The notes under the pieces are model-generated. The model had not been told where the DNA came from, searched no databases, and worked only from the letters and a program-made list of their open reading frames with translations. Shown here piece by piece: positions 48,184 to 56,854 of a DNA stretch of 64,000 bases. This DNA is from Brevibacillus sedimenti (GTDB taxonomy: Bacteria > Bacillota > Bacilli > Brevibacillales > Brevibacillaceae). The stretch covers positions 2,435,501 through 2,499,500 of the forward strand of contig NZ_CP064048.1 of the NCBI RefSeq assembly GCF_020923495.1. The letters run 5' to 3'. The position numbers were made by a program, and so were the translations under genes. How positions within the stretch are numbered: position 1 is the stretch's first letter; each line of letters starts with the position of its first letter.

Positions 48184-48550
48184 GAGCCCCTTGATCCTCC
48201 CCAGCCAATCAAAAGATGGACCCCAACGACTACGGGTGAAGATTTGGTCATGCACAGACCGCCGCAGAGTGGTGTTCCGTATTTCAGAACATTCATTTCA
48301 AAATTGTTACTATTATGATAGTATTTCGTAAATGAGAAAATCAACATGTACATTTTGAAAATGGACGAGGGCTGGCAGTCCAATTTCGCTTTGTTTGCCA
48401 ATCCGCTACTTTTGACAAGCCCAAGCCGCATACCTTCTGACAGGGAGGGATGTGCGGTGCGTGTACAGCTCATACCTGGAGATTCTGCTCACAGTCTCCG
48501 ATCCGCCTGTTATCAGTACTTGTCAGGAAAATACAGGAGGGAGAAGCTGA
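48184..48550. promoter_or_regulatory. Divergent intergenic region of element A
   Basis: 367 bp between the IclR gene (left) and the recombinase gene (right). It holds the palindrome TACTAT-TATG-ATAGTA (48308-48323), an inverted repeat TGTTC-N9-GAACA around 48272-48290 and the recombinase ribosome binding site GGAGGGAG. The CATACCT sequences at about 48429 and 48471 recall sigma-E -10 boxes, but no matching -35 was found. Confidence 0.45.
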
Positions 48551-50050
48551 ATGGTCGGGATTTACGCCAGGGTGAGTACGGAGGAACAAGCGAAAAGCGG
48601 ATTCAGCCTCAACGACCAAATCAGGGAGTGCCGGAAGAAAGCGGGGACCTGCGAGGTGGTCGAATACGTCGATGACGTATCGGGTGAGTTTCTCGACCGG
48701 CCTGCCCTCACCAAACTGCGGCATGATGTAAAAGAAGGCTTGATTACAAAAGTAATCTGCCTGGACCCGGACCGGCTTTCGCGCAAGCTGATGAACCAGC
48801 TGATCATCACGGATGAATTTGACAAACGCGGGGTTGAGCTGGTGTTTGTCAATGGAGAGTACGCCAAAACGCCGGAAGGGCAGCTGTTTTACAGCATGCG
48901 CGGGGCCATCGCGGAATTTGAAAAAGCCAAGATCAATGAGCGGATGAGCCGGGGACGGAGGGAAAAGGCGCGGCAAGGTCGAGTGCTGCGGGATTTTAAA
49001 ATCTACGGATACGGCTATGATCCCGCCACCGAGCAATTGGTGGTGAAAGAGGACGAGGCCGTGGTGATCCGGCTCATCTTTGATCTTTTCACACAGCCCA
49101 ACGGCCTGGTGCAGGGCATCAATGGAATTGCAAAGTACCTGACGGACAAGGGAGTGCCGACAAAACGGGGAGCGAAAGTGTGGCACCGGCAAGTGGTTCG
49201 GCAGATTCTGATGAACGAAGCGTACATCGGGAAATTTTATCAAAATCGCTGGAATACGGAGGGGATGCTGGGAAACAGGTTTCGTTCGCCCGAGGAGAAA
49301 GTCCGGATGAGACAGCGGCCAAAAGAAGAGTGGATTTTACTCCCGTGCCCTGCGATTGTCGATGAATCCACCTTTGCGCTGGCACAAAAAATGCTGAAGG
49401 AAGCGCGGAGGCGATGGGCCGGCAGACGGCTTCATTCCTATTTGTTAAGCGGGTTGGTCCGCTGCGGCGACTGCGGCAATACGATGACCGGGCGAAAGAC
49501 AAAGCATTGGGGGAGGGACGTCTACGAGTACACGGACATCAAAAACACGGCGGGAGCCAAACACCGCGGCTGCGGGCGGCGCGTGAAGTGCGACGAGCTG
49601 GACCGGGAAGTGTGGGAAACCATCCGAACCTGGCTGAATCAGCCGGAGGAAATGGCGGCAGCCGTTGAGCAGCGCGACGAACCCTCGTTTGAGCAAGCTG
49701 AAATGGACCGGCTGACGAAAGAGTTGAACAAAACCAGAGTCGGCCGCAAGCGGTTGCTGAAGCTGTTTGCGTCAGGGGAAGATGCACTGGGAGAAGAGGA
49801 GCTTCGCCAGGAACTGCAAGAGCTGAAGAACAAAGAAGAGCGATTGGTGCAGCAGCTTGCAGAATGGCAGGAGCGGGTGAAACGCATGGAGGAAACGGGG
49901 GAGAACCGGAATGTCCTTTGGGAAGCGGCCAACTACTACTTGTCCAAGGCGCCTGAGGAGCTTACGTTTGAAGATAAACGGGAACTGATTCGCCATGTCG
50001 TACGCGAGGTCAAGGTCTTTCAGGATCACATCGCCGTCTACACCTTCTGA
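48551..50050 (+). CDS. spoIVCA: Large serine recombinase of element A (SpoIVCA-like)
   Basis: 499 residues, close in length and sequence to the B. subtilis skin recombinase. The resolvase domain starts [19 protein letters not shown] with catalytic Ser in RVST and [13 protein letters not shown]; the recombinase domain contains [16 protein letters not shown], identical in style to SpoIVCA; the zinc ribbon has [15 protein letters not shown] and RGCGRRVKC; a coiled coil (about residues 390-450) follows. GGAGGGAG precedes ATG 48551. It ends 31 bp before the core site of its own element. It should excise element A in the mother cell. Confidence 0.94.
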   Translation: MVGIYARVSTEEQAKSGFSLNDQIRECRKKAGTCEVVEYVDDVSGEFLDRPALTKLRHDVKEGLITKVICLDPDRLSRKLMNQLIITDEFDKRGVELVFVNGEYAKTPEGQLFYSMRGAIAEFEKAKINERMSRGRREKARQGRVLRDFKIYGYGYDPATEQLVVKEDEAVVIRLIFDLFTQPNGLVQGINGIAKYLTDKGVPTKRGAKVWHRQVVRQILMNEAYIGKFYQNRWNTEGMLGNRFRSPEEKVRMRQRPKEEWILLPCPAIVDESTFALAQKMLKEARRRWAGRRLHSYLLSGLVRCGDCGNTMTGRKTKHWGRDVYEYTDIKNTAGAKHRGCGRRVKCDELDREVWETIRTWLNQPEEMAAAVEQRDEPSFEQAEMDRLTKELNKTRVGRKRLLKLFASGEDALGEEELRQELQELKNKEERLVQQLAEWQERVKRMEETGENRNVLWEAANYYLSKAPEELTFEDKRELIRHVVREVKVFQDHIAVYTF

Positions 50051-50059
50051 TTCAGATGC

Positions 50060-50100
50060 ATCCCGATTGACAGTAGGAGATCATTTTCAATGCAGCGGGC
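50060..50100. other. Attachment site of element A, sigK exon 2 side
   Basis: Minus-strand order: sigK exon 2 ATTGAAAAT, core GA (50082-50081), TCTCC, arm TACTGTCAA (50075-50067). Confidence 0.8.
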
Positions 50101-50220
50101 GGCATACGTCGCCAGTTTGGTCCCTTTTTCTACCTGGTAGCTCTCGATGGCTTTGATCAGTCCGATCGTCCCGATGGAAATCAGGTCTTCGCTGTCTTCG
50201 CCGGTGTTTTCAAACTTTTT
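50081..50220 (-). CDS. sigK: SigK exon 2 (middle part of sigma-K)
   Basis: 140 nt encoding [20 protein letters not shown] and onward to ARCIEN, the sigma region 2 core that includes -10 recognition and core polymerase contacts. It is flanked on both sides by recombination cores, AA at 50219-50220 (element B) and GA at 50081-50082 (element A). Reading past the exon on the minus strand, the frame ends at TAG 50038 inside element A. Upstream it runs without a proper start into element B, so this exon cannot be expressed until the elements leave. Confidence 0.93.
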
Positions 50221-50240
50221 GAGGATGTGAACACAATTCG
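50205..50240. other. Attachment site of element B, sigK exon 2 side
   Basis: Minus-strand order: arm GTGTTCACA (50234-50226), TCCTC, core AA (50220-50219), then exon 2 AAAGTTTGAA. The stop codon of recombinase B (50210) lies beyond the core, inside sigK. Confidence 0.8.
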
Positions 50241-51850
50241 ATGCCATTTCCAGATGAAAGGAACTGCTGCCGCTTCAACTCGTCAAGGGCGCCGACGGCC
50301 GTGACTTGCACTTCGTCGCCATCAAAGCGGATCAGGATCTCATCAACCAACGTTTCCACGATATGGCGCTTATCCGCAAAGCTGAGTTGATCGCCGCCGC
50401 TCTCTACAAACGTTCGAATCGTTTGCGTCAGCTGAGCCGCTTGGGTGGCGGAAAGCTTTCTTTCCAACACTTCGGACAGTTGCTTTTCATAGCCGGAGAG
50501 TTCTTGCTTTAGCGACGTTAACCCGGCGTTGATGTGCCGCATTTCGTTGAGCATCTCTTGTTCGTCGATGACTTCTCGCTTGAACATGAGTTTAATCTTT
50601 TCTTTTTCCTTTTCTTTCTGCTCGATTTGCCGTTTGATATTCTCCGCAGCAGACTGCAGCTCCATATGAAGCTCTGTCGATCGGTTTTGCAACCGTTCGA
50701 TGTAATCAGCGGGATTGGACAGCGTTTCCAGGACTAACCGCCATACGAAATCGTCGAGCATATCGGCGCGCAGCGTTCGGGTTGGACACTTTTCGACGCC
50801 TTCGCCATACCGCTTTGGAGTTTTGTTTGGACAACGATAACACGTGTAACGGATCTTTTCCCCTGTCTCTTTATGAGTTCGCCCGCTATACGTCGTTGCC
50901 TGCCACATCCGGCCGCAATGTCCGCAACGGATCATGGATTTTAACAAGTAATCATATTTGACGTTTCCCGATTTCTTTTTGTTTTTCTCTCTCCGCGACT
51001 GCGCCAGGGCGAAAACCTGCGGGTCAATGATGGGAGGAACCTCGACCAGAATCCAGTCATTTTCATCGCGGAACGTAACCGTTTTTTTGGGGTTCCCGTT
51101 CTTCGTTTTTTCTCCGCGGATTTTGCGTGTTTCCCGCCGATTGTAATAAAACCTGCCGATATACACTTCCGACGTTAACACGCGCCGAATGGAACTGGCA
51201 CTCCAGTTCCGGCTTTCACCGCGTTTCGGCACGGCTCCGAGCGAATACAGACGTTCCCCGATCTCCCGCAGCGTATAATGATCATAGACATACCAGTGAT
51301 ACATTTTGCGGACAAATTCTGCTTCCTCCTCATTGATCACCAACGTATGCCCGCTCAGGTCATAACCGTACGGAGCCGTCCGCATCGGCATAATTTTTTT
51401 CTCTTTCTCCACCGCTTTGAGTCGGCCGCGCACCGTCCGTTTTTTAATCAACGACAACTCGTACTGGGCAATGGAGCTCATGAGATTGAAAAAGAGCTGT
51501 CCCTCCGGAGTGTTTCGGTACTCCGTATCCACGAAGATGATCTCAACATCGCTTCTCTCCAATTCTCGGCAGAGGATTAATTTATCGGTCAAATCTCTGG
51601 TCAATCGGTCGGGATGTGTAACAATCAATCGATTGATGATTCCCTGCGCGACATCCTGCCTTAAGTCATTCATCGCCGGTCGGTCGATGTCCTCGCCCGT
51701 AAAACCTTCTTCGCGATATACCTTTAGCATCTTTTCGGAAAGCCCCATGTCTCTCGCTTTTCGAATGCAAATCTCAACTTGCGCATCAAGACTGGTTCCC
51801 TCAGACGCCTGCATGCCCGTTGAAACCCTTGAGTAGATTGCGGTGTACAT
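50210..51850 (-). CDS. Large serine recombinase of element B
   Basis: 546 residues, clearly different from the element A enzyme. Resolvase domain: [20 protein letters not shown] with catalytic Ser, and [14 protein letters not shown]; recombinase domain: [14 protein letters not shown] and [20 protein letters not shown]; zinc ribbon: [12 protein letters not shown] and YTCYRCPN; then a long coiled coil (about residues 400-480). ATG 51850 was chosen, with GAAGGGAG ten bases upstream. Its last codons (SHPQKV) cross the attachment core into sigK exon 2, so excision changes its C-terminus. Confidence 0.93.
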   Translation of the reverse strand: MYTAIYSRVSTGMQASEGTSLDAQVEICIRKARDMGLSEKMLKVYREEGFTGEDIDRPAMNDLRQDVAQGIINRLIVTHPDRLTRDLTDKLILCRELERSDVEIIFVDTEYRNTPEGQLFFNLMSSIAQYELSLIKKRTVRGRLKAVEKEKKIMPMRTAPYGYDLSGHTLVINEEEAEFVRKMYHWYVYDHYTLREIGERLYSLGAVPKRGESRNWSASSIRRVLTSEVYIGRFYYNRRETRKIRGEKTKNGNPKKTVTFRDENDWILVEVPPIIDPQVFALAQSRREKNKKKSGNVKYDYLLKSMIRCGHCGRMWQATTYSGRTHKETGEKIRYTCYRCPNKTPKRYGEGVEKCPTRTLRADMLDDFVWRLVLETLSNPADYIERLQNRSTELHMELQSAAENIKRQIEQKEKEKEKIKLMFKREVIDEQEMLNEMRHINAGLTSLKQELSGYEKQLSEVLERKLSATQAAQLTQTIRTFVESGGDQLSFADKRHIVETLVDEILIRFDGDEVQVTAVGALDELKRQQFLSSGNGIELCSHPQKV

Positions 51851-51906
51851 GATGAAACAGGCTCCCTTCAATCTTTGCTAATACAACCAATGACACCCGA
51901 AGCAAC

Positions 51907-51934
51907 AAAAAAACCGGCTTATTCAGTCGGTTTT
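51907..51934 (-). terminator. Terminator upstream of recombinase B
   Basis: Minus strand: ACCGACT / AGCCGGT stem (one mismatch), loop GAATA, then seven T. It separates recombinase B from upstream transcription within the element. Confidence 0.6.
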
Positions 51935-51948
51935 AAAAATCAATCGTT

Positions 51949-52056
51949 TTAAGATATAGTCGATAACTGCGTATTTGGCCTCGTTGGCGGATAAGGCGCT
52001 CGAGGGGGGGGAACCGCAAAAGGCTGCGGCACATATACGATTTTGATGGTCGACAT
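51949..52056 (-). CDS. Possible Pro-rich peptide of 35 residues
   Basis: ATG 52056 lies about nine bases after GAGGAG, and the frame ends just before a terminator. The product is MSTIKIVYVPQPFAVPPPRA followed by more Pro/Thr-rich sequence. No family recognised; the start site, ribosome binding site and terminator make a small gene plausible. Confidence 0.35.
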   Translation of the reverse strand: MSTIKIVYVPQPFAVPPPRAPYPPTRPNTQLSTIS

Positions 52057-52184
52057 TCGTCCCATGCTCCTCACCTCAATACACCTTATTCCGCCGGTCG
52101 ATTGTCCTAACACAACCGATCGATGTTTTCGACAAAGGTGCATTTCTCTTTCCTCAATAGGTCAGGGGAGCGGAGTTGCCGCGG

Positions 52185-52334
52185 ATGGCGCTATCGGACG
52201 GAATGTCACAAACCTGTGCCTGTGTTGTGATAGCCGGAAAAAAGCTGCGCGTTGAGAATCTCATCCGCCAGGAGAAGATCACGGAAGCGTATCTGATCCG
52301 CCTGGTGGATGAAGTTTGCTGCCGGTTTTTTTGA
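52185..52334 (+). CDS. Possible small protein of 49 residues
   Basis: ATG 52185 follows GGGGAGCGGAG by about ten bases. The C-terminal half (KLRVENLIRQEKITEAYLIR) looks like a structured helix pair, which is why it is listed; the N-terminal half is not convincing. It may be a remnant. No family recognised. Confidence 0.28.
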   Translation: MALSDGMSQTCACVVIAGKKLRVENLIRQEKITEAYLIRLVDEVCCRFF

Positions 52335-52414
52335 GAAGAGCGCAAACGACATGCCAGTGTGGCAGAGGTGAACGGCAGGTGGGCAACGTTATTGGACTGG
52401 CTCCGCTCATGGTA

Positions 52415-52462
52415 TAAAAAACCGGTAACACTCGTTTTTCGCGAGTTGTCACCGGTTTTTTC
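52415..52462. terminator. Terminator of the element B ABC operon
   Basis: AAAAAACCGGTaACACTCG pairs with CGAGTTGTcACCGGTTTTTT around a T-rich loop; both strands T-rich. Confidence 0.8.
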
Positions 52463-52472
52463 AAGGCACCGA

Positions 52473-53624
52473 TTATCCGAGCGCCGTTTTCAGGAAAGCT
52501 TTAAATCGCAGCAGCGCTACCGCAAGTCCCGCCAACGCGACAGCCGCCAGTACGAGCAGCGATTGCCATATGTCTGCGGTGTGCATGCCGCGAACGATGA
52601 TGTCCTGGAACGCCTTCTGCGCCCAGAATTGCGGCGTGAAATGACCGATCGCGCGCATCGTGGACGGCATAAGGTCGATCGGGAACCAGAGACCGCCGAG
52701 CACAGCCCCGCCCATCGTCAACAACTGCGTGAGTGCCATTCCCTGGTTTTCGCTCCTGACCAGCATTGACAGTGCGAGGCCAAGCCCCGTTCCGCACAGC
52801 GCAAGCGCGAACACCAGCAAGGCGATTGCAGTGATGTCGCCGAGCTGCAAGCCGTAAACCCAGTGTCCGAACAACAGCAGCACCGTGCATTGGATCAGCG
52901 CCACCGCGAGATAGGCCAGCCACATGCCCGCCAGGTAGCTGATCGGCTTGATCGTCGTGCTGCGCATACGCGCGATCATGCCCGATTCCTTGTCGCTCAT
53001 AAACCGCCGAATCATCGAAATGATGACGAAGAAGACGAACATGACGGTATAGCCGGGTACATATTGCGAAATACTGCTGTTGGTCAAAGCGTTTTCCGGT
53101 CTGTCGTCGATGCGGAACGGCGCGGCCATGACCTGCTCCTGCCACGACTTGGACCGCGCCGTCGCCTGGAGAGCGGCTTTCACCTTGTTGTCCCGATAAC
53201 CGTTCGCCAGGTTTTCAAGAATGGCGAGCAGGGGGCCGGCAGCAGCTTCGGCCGCGGCGTCGCGATAGACCGTTACCGATGTCTGCTTTCCTTCTTGGGA
53301 CTCGATCCCTTGCCCGAATTTTCTTGGAATGACGAGCAGCACCGTTTCCTTGCCGTCGCGGATTTGTTGAATTTTGTCCGCCATCTCGCTCTCGACCGCC
53401 TCAACCATCTTGTAGCCGCCGGCGTCTTCGATTGCCTGAATGAACGCCCTGGAGGCGGTTGTCTGATCAAGGTCAATGTAGGATATCTTGAGGGACGTAT
53501 TGCCGGCGCCGTTGAAGATGGTGCCAAACAATACGATAAAGGCAATCGGCAGTACGATCAGCCAGAAAAACAACCCTTTCTCTTTAAGCAGCAGCTTCCA
53601 TTCTTTGCGTGCTACATTCCACAT
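52473..53624 (-). CDS. ABC-2 type transporter permease
   Basis: 383 residues. One N-terminal helix (GLFFWLIVLPIAFIVLFGTI), a large extracytoplasmic loop of about 150 residues, then five helices in the C-terminal half, the typical ABC2_membrane_3 layout of drug or bacteriocin exporters. The ATPase gene lies 25 bp upstream, so they form one exporter. Last gene of the element B operon. Confidence 0.88.
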   Translation of the reverse strand: MWNVARKEWKLLLKEKGLFFWLIVLPIAFIVLFGTIFNGAGNTSLKISYIDLDQTTASRAFIQAIEDAGGYKMVEAVESEMADKIQQIRDGKETVLLVIPRKFGQGIESQEGKQTSVTVYRDAAAEAAAGPLLAILENLANGYRDNKVKAALQATARSKSWQEQVMAAPFRIDDRPENALTNSSISQYVPGYTVMFVFFVIISMIRRFMSDKESGMIARMRSTTIKPISYLAGMWLAYLAVALIQCTVLLLFGHWVYGLQLGDITAIALLVFALALCGTGLGLALSMLVRSENQGMALTQLLTMGGAVLGGLWFPIDLMPSTMRAIGHFTPQFWAQKAFQDIIVRGMHTADIWQSLLVLAAVALAGLAVALLRFKAFLKTALG

Positions 53625-53649
53625 TGTAAGATCTCCTTTCAGGTTCCAC

Positions 53650-54573
53650 TCAGGAATCGCGCAGCGTCGTTCCGGTCAACGCCAGAAACACGGTCTCCAA
53701 CGATGGACGGACGACTTCCAGCCGTTTGACGTTGAGCGATCGCTCTTTGCATGCGGAAGCCCAGCAGGCGAGCGCATCGAGCGGCGCCGCCGTTTCCAGC
53801 AGCCAGCCGCGCCCTTGCGCCGCCGGTTCGTCGAAGCCCGGAAGCGCCGGCGGCCGTTCGCCTTCCGCCAGTTCCAGGTAGACGGCCTGTGATCCAAATC
53901 GGTCGAGCACCTCGTTCAATTCACCTTGGGCGATGACGCTGCCGTGGTCGATGATGGCCAAGCGATCGCACAATGCTTCAACTTCTTCCATATAGTGAGT
54001 GGAGTACAGCACCGTTACGCCCTCCCGCTTCAAAGAGCGAATCATTTCAAAAATGTGGTTCCGTGATTGCGGGTCGATGCCTACGGTCGGTTCGTCCATA
54101 ATGATCAGCTTCGGTTTGTGCAGCAGTGCGGCGGCGATGTTGATCCGGCGTTTCATCCCGCCGGAGAAGGAAGCGATCGGATCTTTTGCCCGGTCTGCCA
54201 GGCCGACTTGCTCCAGCACCTCACGAATCCGTTTCTTCAGTTCGCCGCCCCGTACTCCGTACATTTCCCCGAAATAGGTCAGGTTGTCCAGCGAGTTCAA
54301 CTTCTCGTACAGCGTAATCGATTGCGGCACATATCCCAGCTTTGCCTTGATCCGGTCGCCGGAACGGCGAATGTCTTCGCCGAGCACCTTCACACCTCCC
54401 GCGTCGAATTCGAGCAAACCAGCCAAAATTTTCATCGTCGTCGATTTGCCGGCGCCGTTTGGACCGAGGAGACCGAAGCAGCTTCCTTCCCGGACGGTGA
54501 ACGAAATGTCTTTGAGCGCCATTTTGCTGCCGTATGATTTACCGAGACCGTGTATTTCAATTGCAGGTTTCAA
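53650..54573 (-). CDS. ABC transporter ATP-binding protein (exporter type)
   Basis: 307 residues: Walker A GPNGAGKST, Q-loop YVPQS, signature FSGGMKRR, Walker B LIIMDEPTVGID and H-loop STHYMEE, followed by a C-terminal accessory domain of about 85 residues (DUF4162-like). The FSGGMKR type is found with ABC-2 permeases that export antibiotics or polysaccharides. ATG 54573 has AAGGAGG upstream. The permease gene follows at once. Confidence 0.92.
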   Translation of the reverse strand: MKPAIEIHGLGKSYGSKMALKDISFTVREGSCFGLLGPNGAGKSTTMKILAGLLEFDAGGVKVLGEDIRRSGDRIKAKLGYVPQSITLYEKLNSLDNLTYFGEMYGVRGGELKKRIREVLEQVGLADRAKDPIASFSGGMKRRINIAAALLHKPKLIIMDEPTVGIDPQSRNHIFEMIRSLKREGVTVLYSTHYMEEVEALCDRLAIIDHGSVIAQGELNEVLDRFGSQAVYLELAEGERPPALPGFDEPAAQGRGWLLETAAPLDALACWASACKERSLNVKRLEVVRPSLETVFLALTGTTLRDS

Positions 54574-54585
54574 AGGAATTCCTCC

Positions 54586-55320
54586 TTAAAATCGTAAATG
54601 TCGGGAAACGATGCGAATTGCACCCGTTAAAGTCAGCCCTGCCAACGCCCAGACGAGCGGAATCGCCGGGTAGATCCATCCGGGCAAAACTGCTGACACC
54701 CAAGCATCCGGTTGCTTGGAGAGCACGTTTCCGGCCACCCATGTCAGCGTGTTGGCTGACAGACCGAACAGGATCCACAGAAGCGGCGTCAACACTACCC
54801 AGCGTGAATGGGCGACTGCCGCCGTCAGCAGGCCAAGCGCCAGCATGAACGGGGCCAAGCCCAACAGAACGGTCGCGAAGACTGCTTCACCAGCGAACAA
54901 GTTGTGCAGCGGCGCGGTTCCAAGCCCGTGAACCGCTGCGTTGTAAAGGACAAGAAGCGTCAGGCTTCCGAAAAACAGCACGTAGACGAGCAGCATGTGC
55001 AGGAATGCGGCGCCAAATTTGGCCAGCAGCAGTGTGGAGCGGGAATAGGGCAGCGTAATCCACCAGCCGACAGTCCCGTTTTTCCACTCCCGCAGCAGCA
55101 CCCGGAACGAAATCATGAAGGTCAGGTAAGGAAGCATATAGGCCAAATACAACAAATACTCCGTCCGAAAACCTCCCCGTTCTTTCCAGACAGTCAATGC
55201 CGCCGCCAACAGCAGGACGATGACTCCGCCATACTTCGCCATCCATTTCTTCTGGAAAAACTTCCGCAATTCCAGGCGGAATTCGTGCCGAAGCAAATAA
55301 CGAAACGTGTTTTCGCTCAT
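54586..55320 (-). CDS. ABC transporter permease, YtrC/D-like
   Basis: 244 residues with six hydrophobic helices and a short basic N-terminus (LLRHEFRLELRKFFQKKW); the segment WKNGTVGWWITLPYSRSTLLLAKF is typical of ABC-2 permeases paired with YtrB/BcrA-type ATPases. ATG 55320 has AGGGGGAC seven bases upstream. It lies 13 bp after the ATPase gene at 55334. Confidence 0.84.
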   Translation of the reverse strand: MSENTFRYLLRHEFRLELRKFFQKKWMAKYGGVIVLLLAAALTVWKERGGFRTEYLLYLAYMLPYLTFMISFRVLLREWKNGTVGWWITLPYSRSTLLLAKFGAAFLHMLLVYVLFFGSLTLLVLYNAAVHGLGTAPLHNLFAGEAVFATVLLGLAPFMLALGLLTAAVAHSRWVVLTPLLWILFGLSANTLTWVAGNVLSKQPDAWVSAVLPGWIYPAIPLVWALAGLTLTGAIRIVSRHLRF

Positions 55321-55333
55321 ATATCCGTCCCCC

Positions 55334-56041
55334 TTAATCACCGAACAGTTGGCGATAAATGTCCCGCATCGAGCCCCGCTGCGCCCGAAGCTCCTCCACT
55401 TCGCCGCACAATACGGCCCGACCGTCCTGAATGAACACCGCATAGTCGAACAGACTTTCCGTTTCTCCGATTTCGTGCGTGCTGATCAGCACTGTCTGCT
55501 TCCGTTCGCTGAAGGCATCGATCAGGGACAGCACGATCTGCTCCCGCGAGATCATGTCGATGCCCGAGAACGGTTCGTCCAGCACAAGCAGCGGCACGTC
55601 GCGAGCCAGACACAGCACGAGCATCAGCCGAGCCTCCTGGCCTCTGGACATGCCTTCGACTTCCAGTTCCACGTCCAGTTTGAAATCACTCGCCAGTTGG
55701 TGAGCGCGATCCCGGTTGAATCCCGGAAGCAGCCGTTCTCCCCACTCCAAGGCGTCTGCCACCGTGTGGCCGCCGTACCATCGCGCCCGGTCGGGCAGGT
55801 AGGCGATCAAATGGTTACGCTCCCACCCGGGCTGCCGGCCAAACACGTTCACTGTCCCCTGATCGGGAACCGTCATTCCCGCGATGATGCGCATCATTGT
55901 CGACTTCCCGGCCCCGTTCGGCCCAAGAATCGCCGTGATGCTTCCTTCAGGAATCGCAAGAGTCAGTTCGTTCAGCCCGCGGCGTTTGCCGTAGTACTTC
56001 GTCAATCTGTCGAAGACAATCGCGTTAGCTGTCAAGCCCAT
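55334..56041 (-). CDS. ABC transporter ATP-binding protein, YtrB-like
   Basis: 235 residues: Walker A GPNGAGKST, signature-type MSRGQEARL (SGGQ degenerated to SRGQ, as in YtrB-like proteins), Walker B LLVLDEPFSGID and H-loop STHEIGE. AAGGAGG lies three bases ahead of ATG 56041. The start overlaps the end of the GntR gene by 17 bp, indicating coupled expression. Confidence 0.9.
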   Translation of the reverse strand: MGLTANAIVFDRLTKYYGKRRGLNELTLAIPEGSITAILGPNGAGKSTMMRIIAGMTVPDQGTVNVFGRQPGWERNHLIAYLPDRARWYGGHTVADALEWGERLLPGFNRDRAHQLASDFKLDVELEVEGMSRGQEARLMLVLCLARDVPLLVLDEPFSGIDMISREQIVLSLIDAFSERKQTVLISTHEIGETESLFDYAVFIQDGRAVLCGEVEELRAQRGSMRDIYRQLFGD

Positions 56042-56423
56042 CGTCCTCCTTCTCGTGCAACAAACGCAGTATTTCATCCTTTGTCAGTCCGAGACTTTTC
56101 ATTTTGTTCAAAAAATCCGTCGTTGCCTGCTCCGCCAACATTTGGCGAACTTCCGCGACCCGATTCGCATTGTTTGTTATAAACGTTCCCTGTCCCCGCC
56201 GCGTCTCCGTCAACCCGTCACGCTCCAGTTCCTGGTAAGCGCGCAACACTGTATTCGGGTTGATTTTCAGCGCCTGCGCCAGTTCCCGAACGGAAGGTAT
56301 TTTTTCTCCCAAAGCGATTTCTCCCCTTGCAATGGAATTGCGGAACTGTTCCAGCACTTGCTCATATAAAGGCTGGCTGTAGTCCAGCACAAACCGAATC
56401 GGACCGTACCGAAATTCATTCAA
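56025..56423 (-). CDS. YtrA-like GntR-family regulator
   Basis: 132 residues: the GntR winged helix (PLYEQVLEQFRNSIARGEIA ... IPSVRELAQALKINPNTVLRAYQELERDG ... RRGQGTFI) with only a short C-terminal tail, the YtrA subgroup that controls adjacent ABC transporters, often in response to cell-wall antibiotics. TTG 56423 was chosen because GGGGGGAG lies five bases upstream and the protein then begins like YtrA. A promoter is visible upstream (56485-56512). It should repress its own operon. Confidence 0.88.
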   Translation of the reverse strand: MNEFRYGPIRFVLDYSQPLYEQVLEQFRNSIARGEIALGEKIPSVRELAQALKINPNTVLRAYQELERDGLTETRRGQGTFITNNANRVAEVRQMLAEQATTDFLNKMKSLGLTKDEILRLLHEKEDDGLDS

Positions 56424-56484
56424 ACGTCTCCCCCCCTTTCCGGTCGAAACGGCTGCAGCTACTCTAAGCAATCGTTCTGAGTGT

Positions 56485-56512
56485 ATTATATCACTTAAGA
56501 CACTTGAGTCAA
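56485..56512 (-). promoter_or_regulatory. Promoter of the GntR-ABC operon
   Basis: Minus strand: TTGACT (56512-56507), 16-bp spacer, TATAAT (56490-56485). The spacer carries the repeats CACTTAAGA and CACTTGAG, possible GntR operator halves. Confidence 0.7.
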
Positions 56513-56854
56513 TAAAGAGATTTCTGGGACAAGCGTGTAACAAAGGAACTGATCATTCGAATGAATGTGACTTAACCGTGGGGAGGGGAAAGGGGAGAGA
56601 GGGAGAACAACGCAGACAAGACAGCTGAGGAAATCCGGTGGGAGAGCCTGAAGCAGCCGCGGATGAATGCTGCCGCAGGGGCCGAATTCATCAAGATGCC
56701 GGGAGCAAAAAAAAGCAGCATTCACGTGATAACGCCGCCGCCCTCGACCTTTTCGCTGACCAGGGAGGAATATGTACGCATATACCGAATACAGGAGCAG
56801 ATTGCAAACGGTTGAAGCAGCCGGCTGGCGACCTAATGCTCGTTTCCGAGGATC
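56513..56854. other. Gene-free end of element B
   Basis: 342 bp between the GntR promoter and the attachment site next to sigK exon 1. I see purine-rich tracts (GGGGAGGGGAAAGGGGAGAG) and short open frames but no supported gene. It may hold recombination-directionality sequences. Confidence 0.4.

Larger units (their letters stand above)
47310..50081. mobile_element. sigK intervening element A (skin-like, 2771 bp)
   Basis: The segment between sigK exons 2 and 3 contains only an IclR-type regulator and a SpoIVCA-like large serine recombinase. When its two ends are joined, TTGACAGTA and TACTGTCAA lie exactly 5 + 2 + 5 bp apart around the shared dinucleotide GA (47310-47311 and 50081-50082), the layout of a serine-integrase attP. 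Precise excision restores GAA AAT GAG ATT CTG (E-N-E-I-L), the known SigK sequence. The insertion codon is the same as that of skin in B. subtilis. Confidence 0.9.

Noticed and set aside
47294-50062. 10-bp direct repeat (CAGATGCATC on the plus strand at 47294-47303 and 50053-50062) as the crossover site of element A
   Set aside because: Recombination there would add four codons to sigK (DLLLSIG instead of EIL before MHL). The GA core restores the consensus and sits in the centre of symmetric arms.
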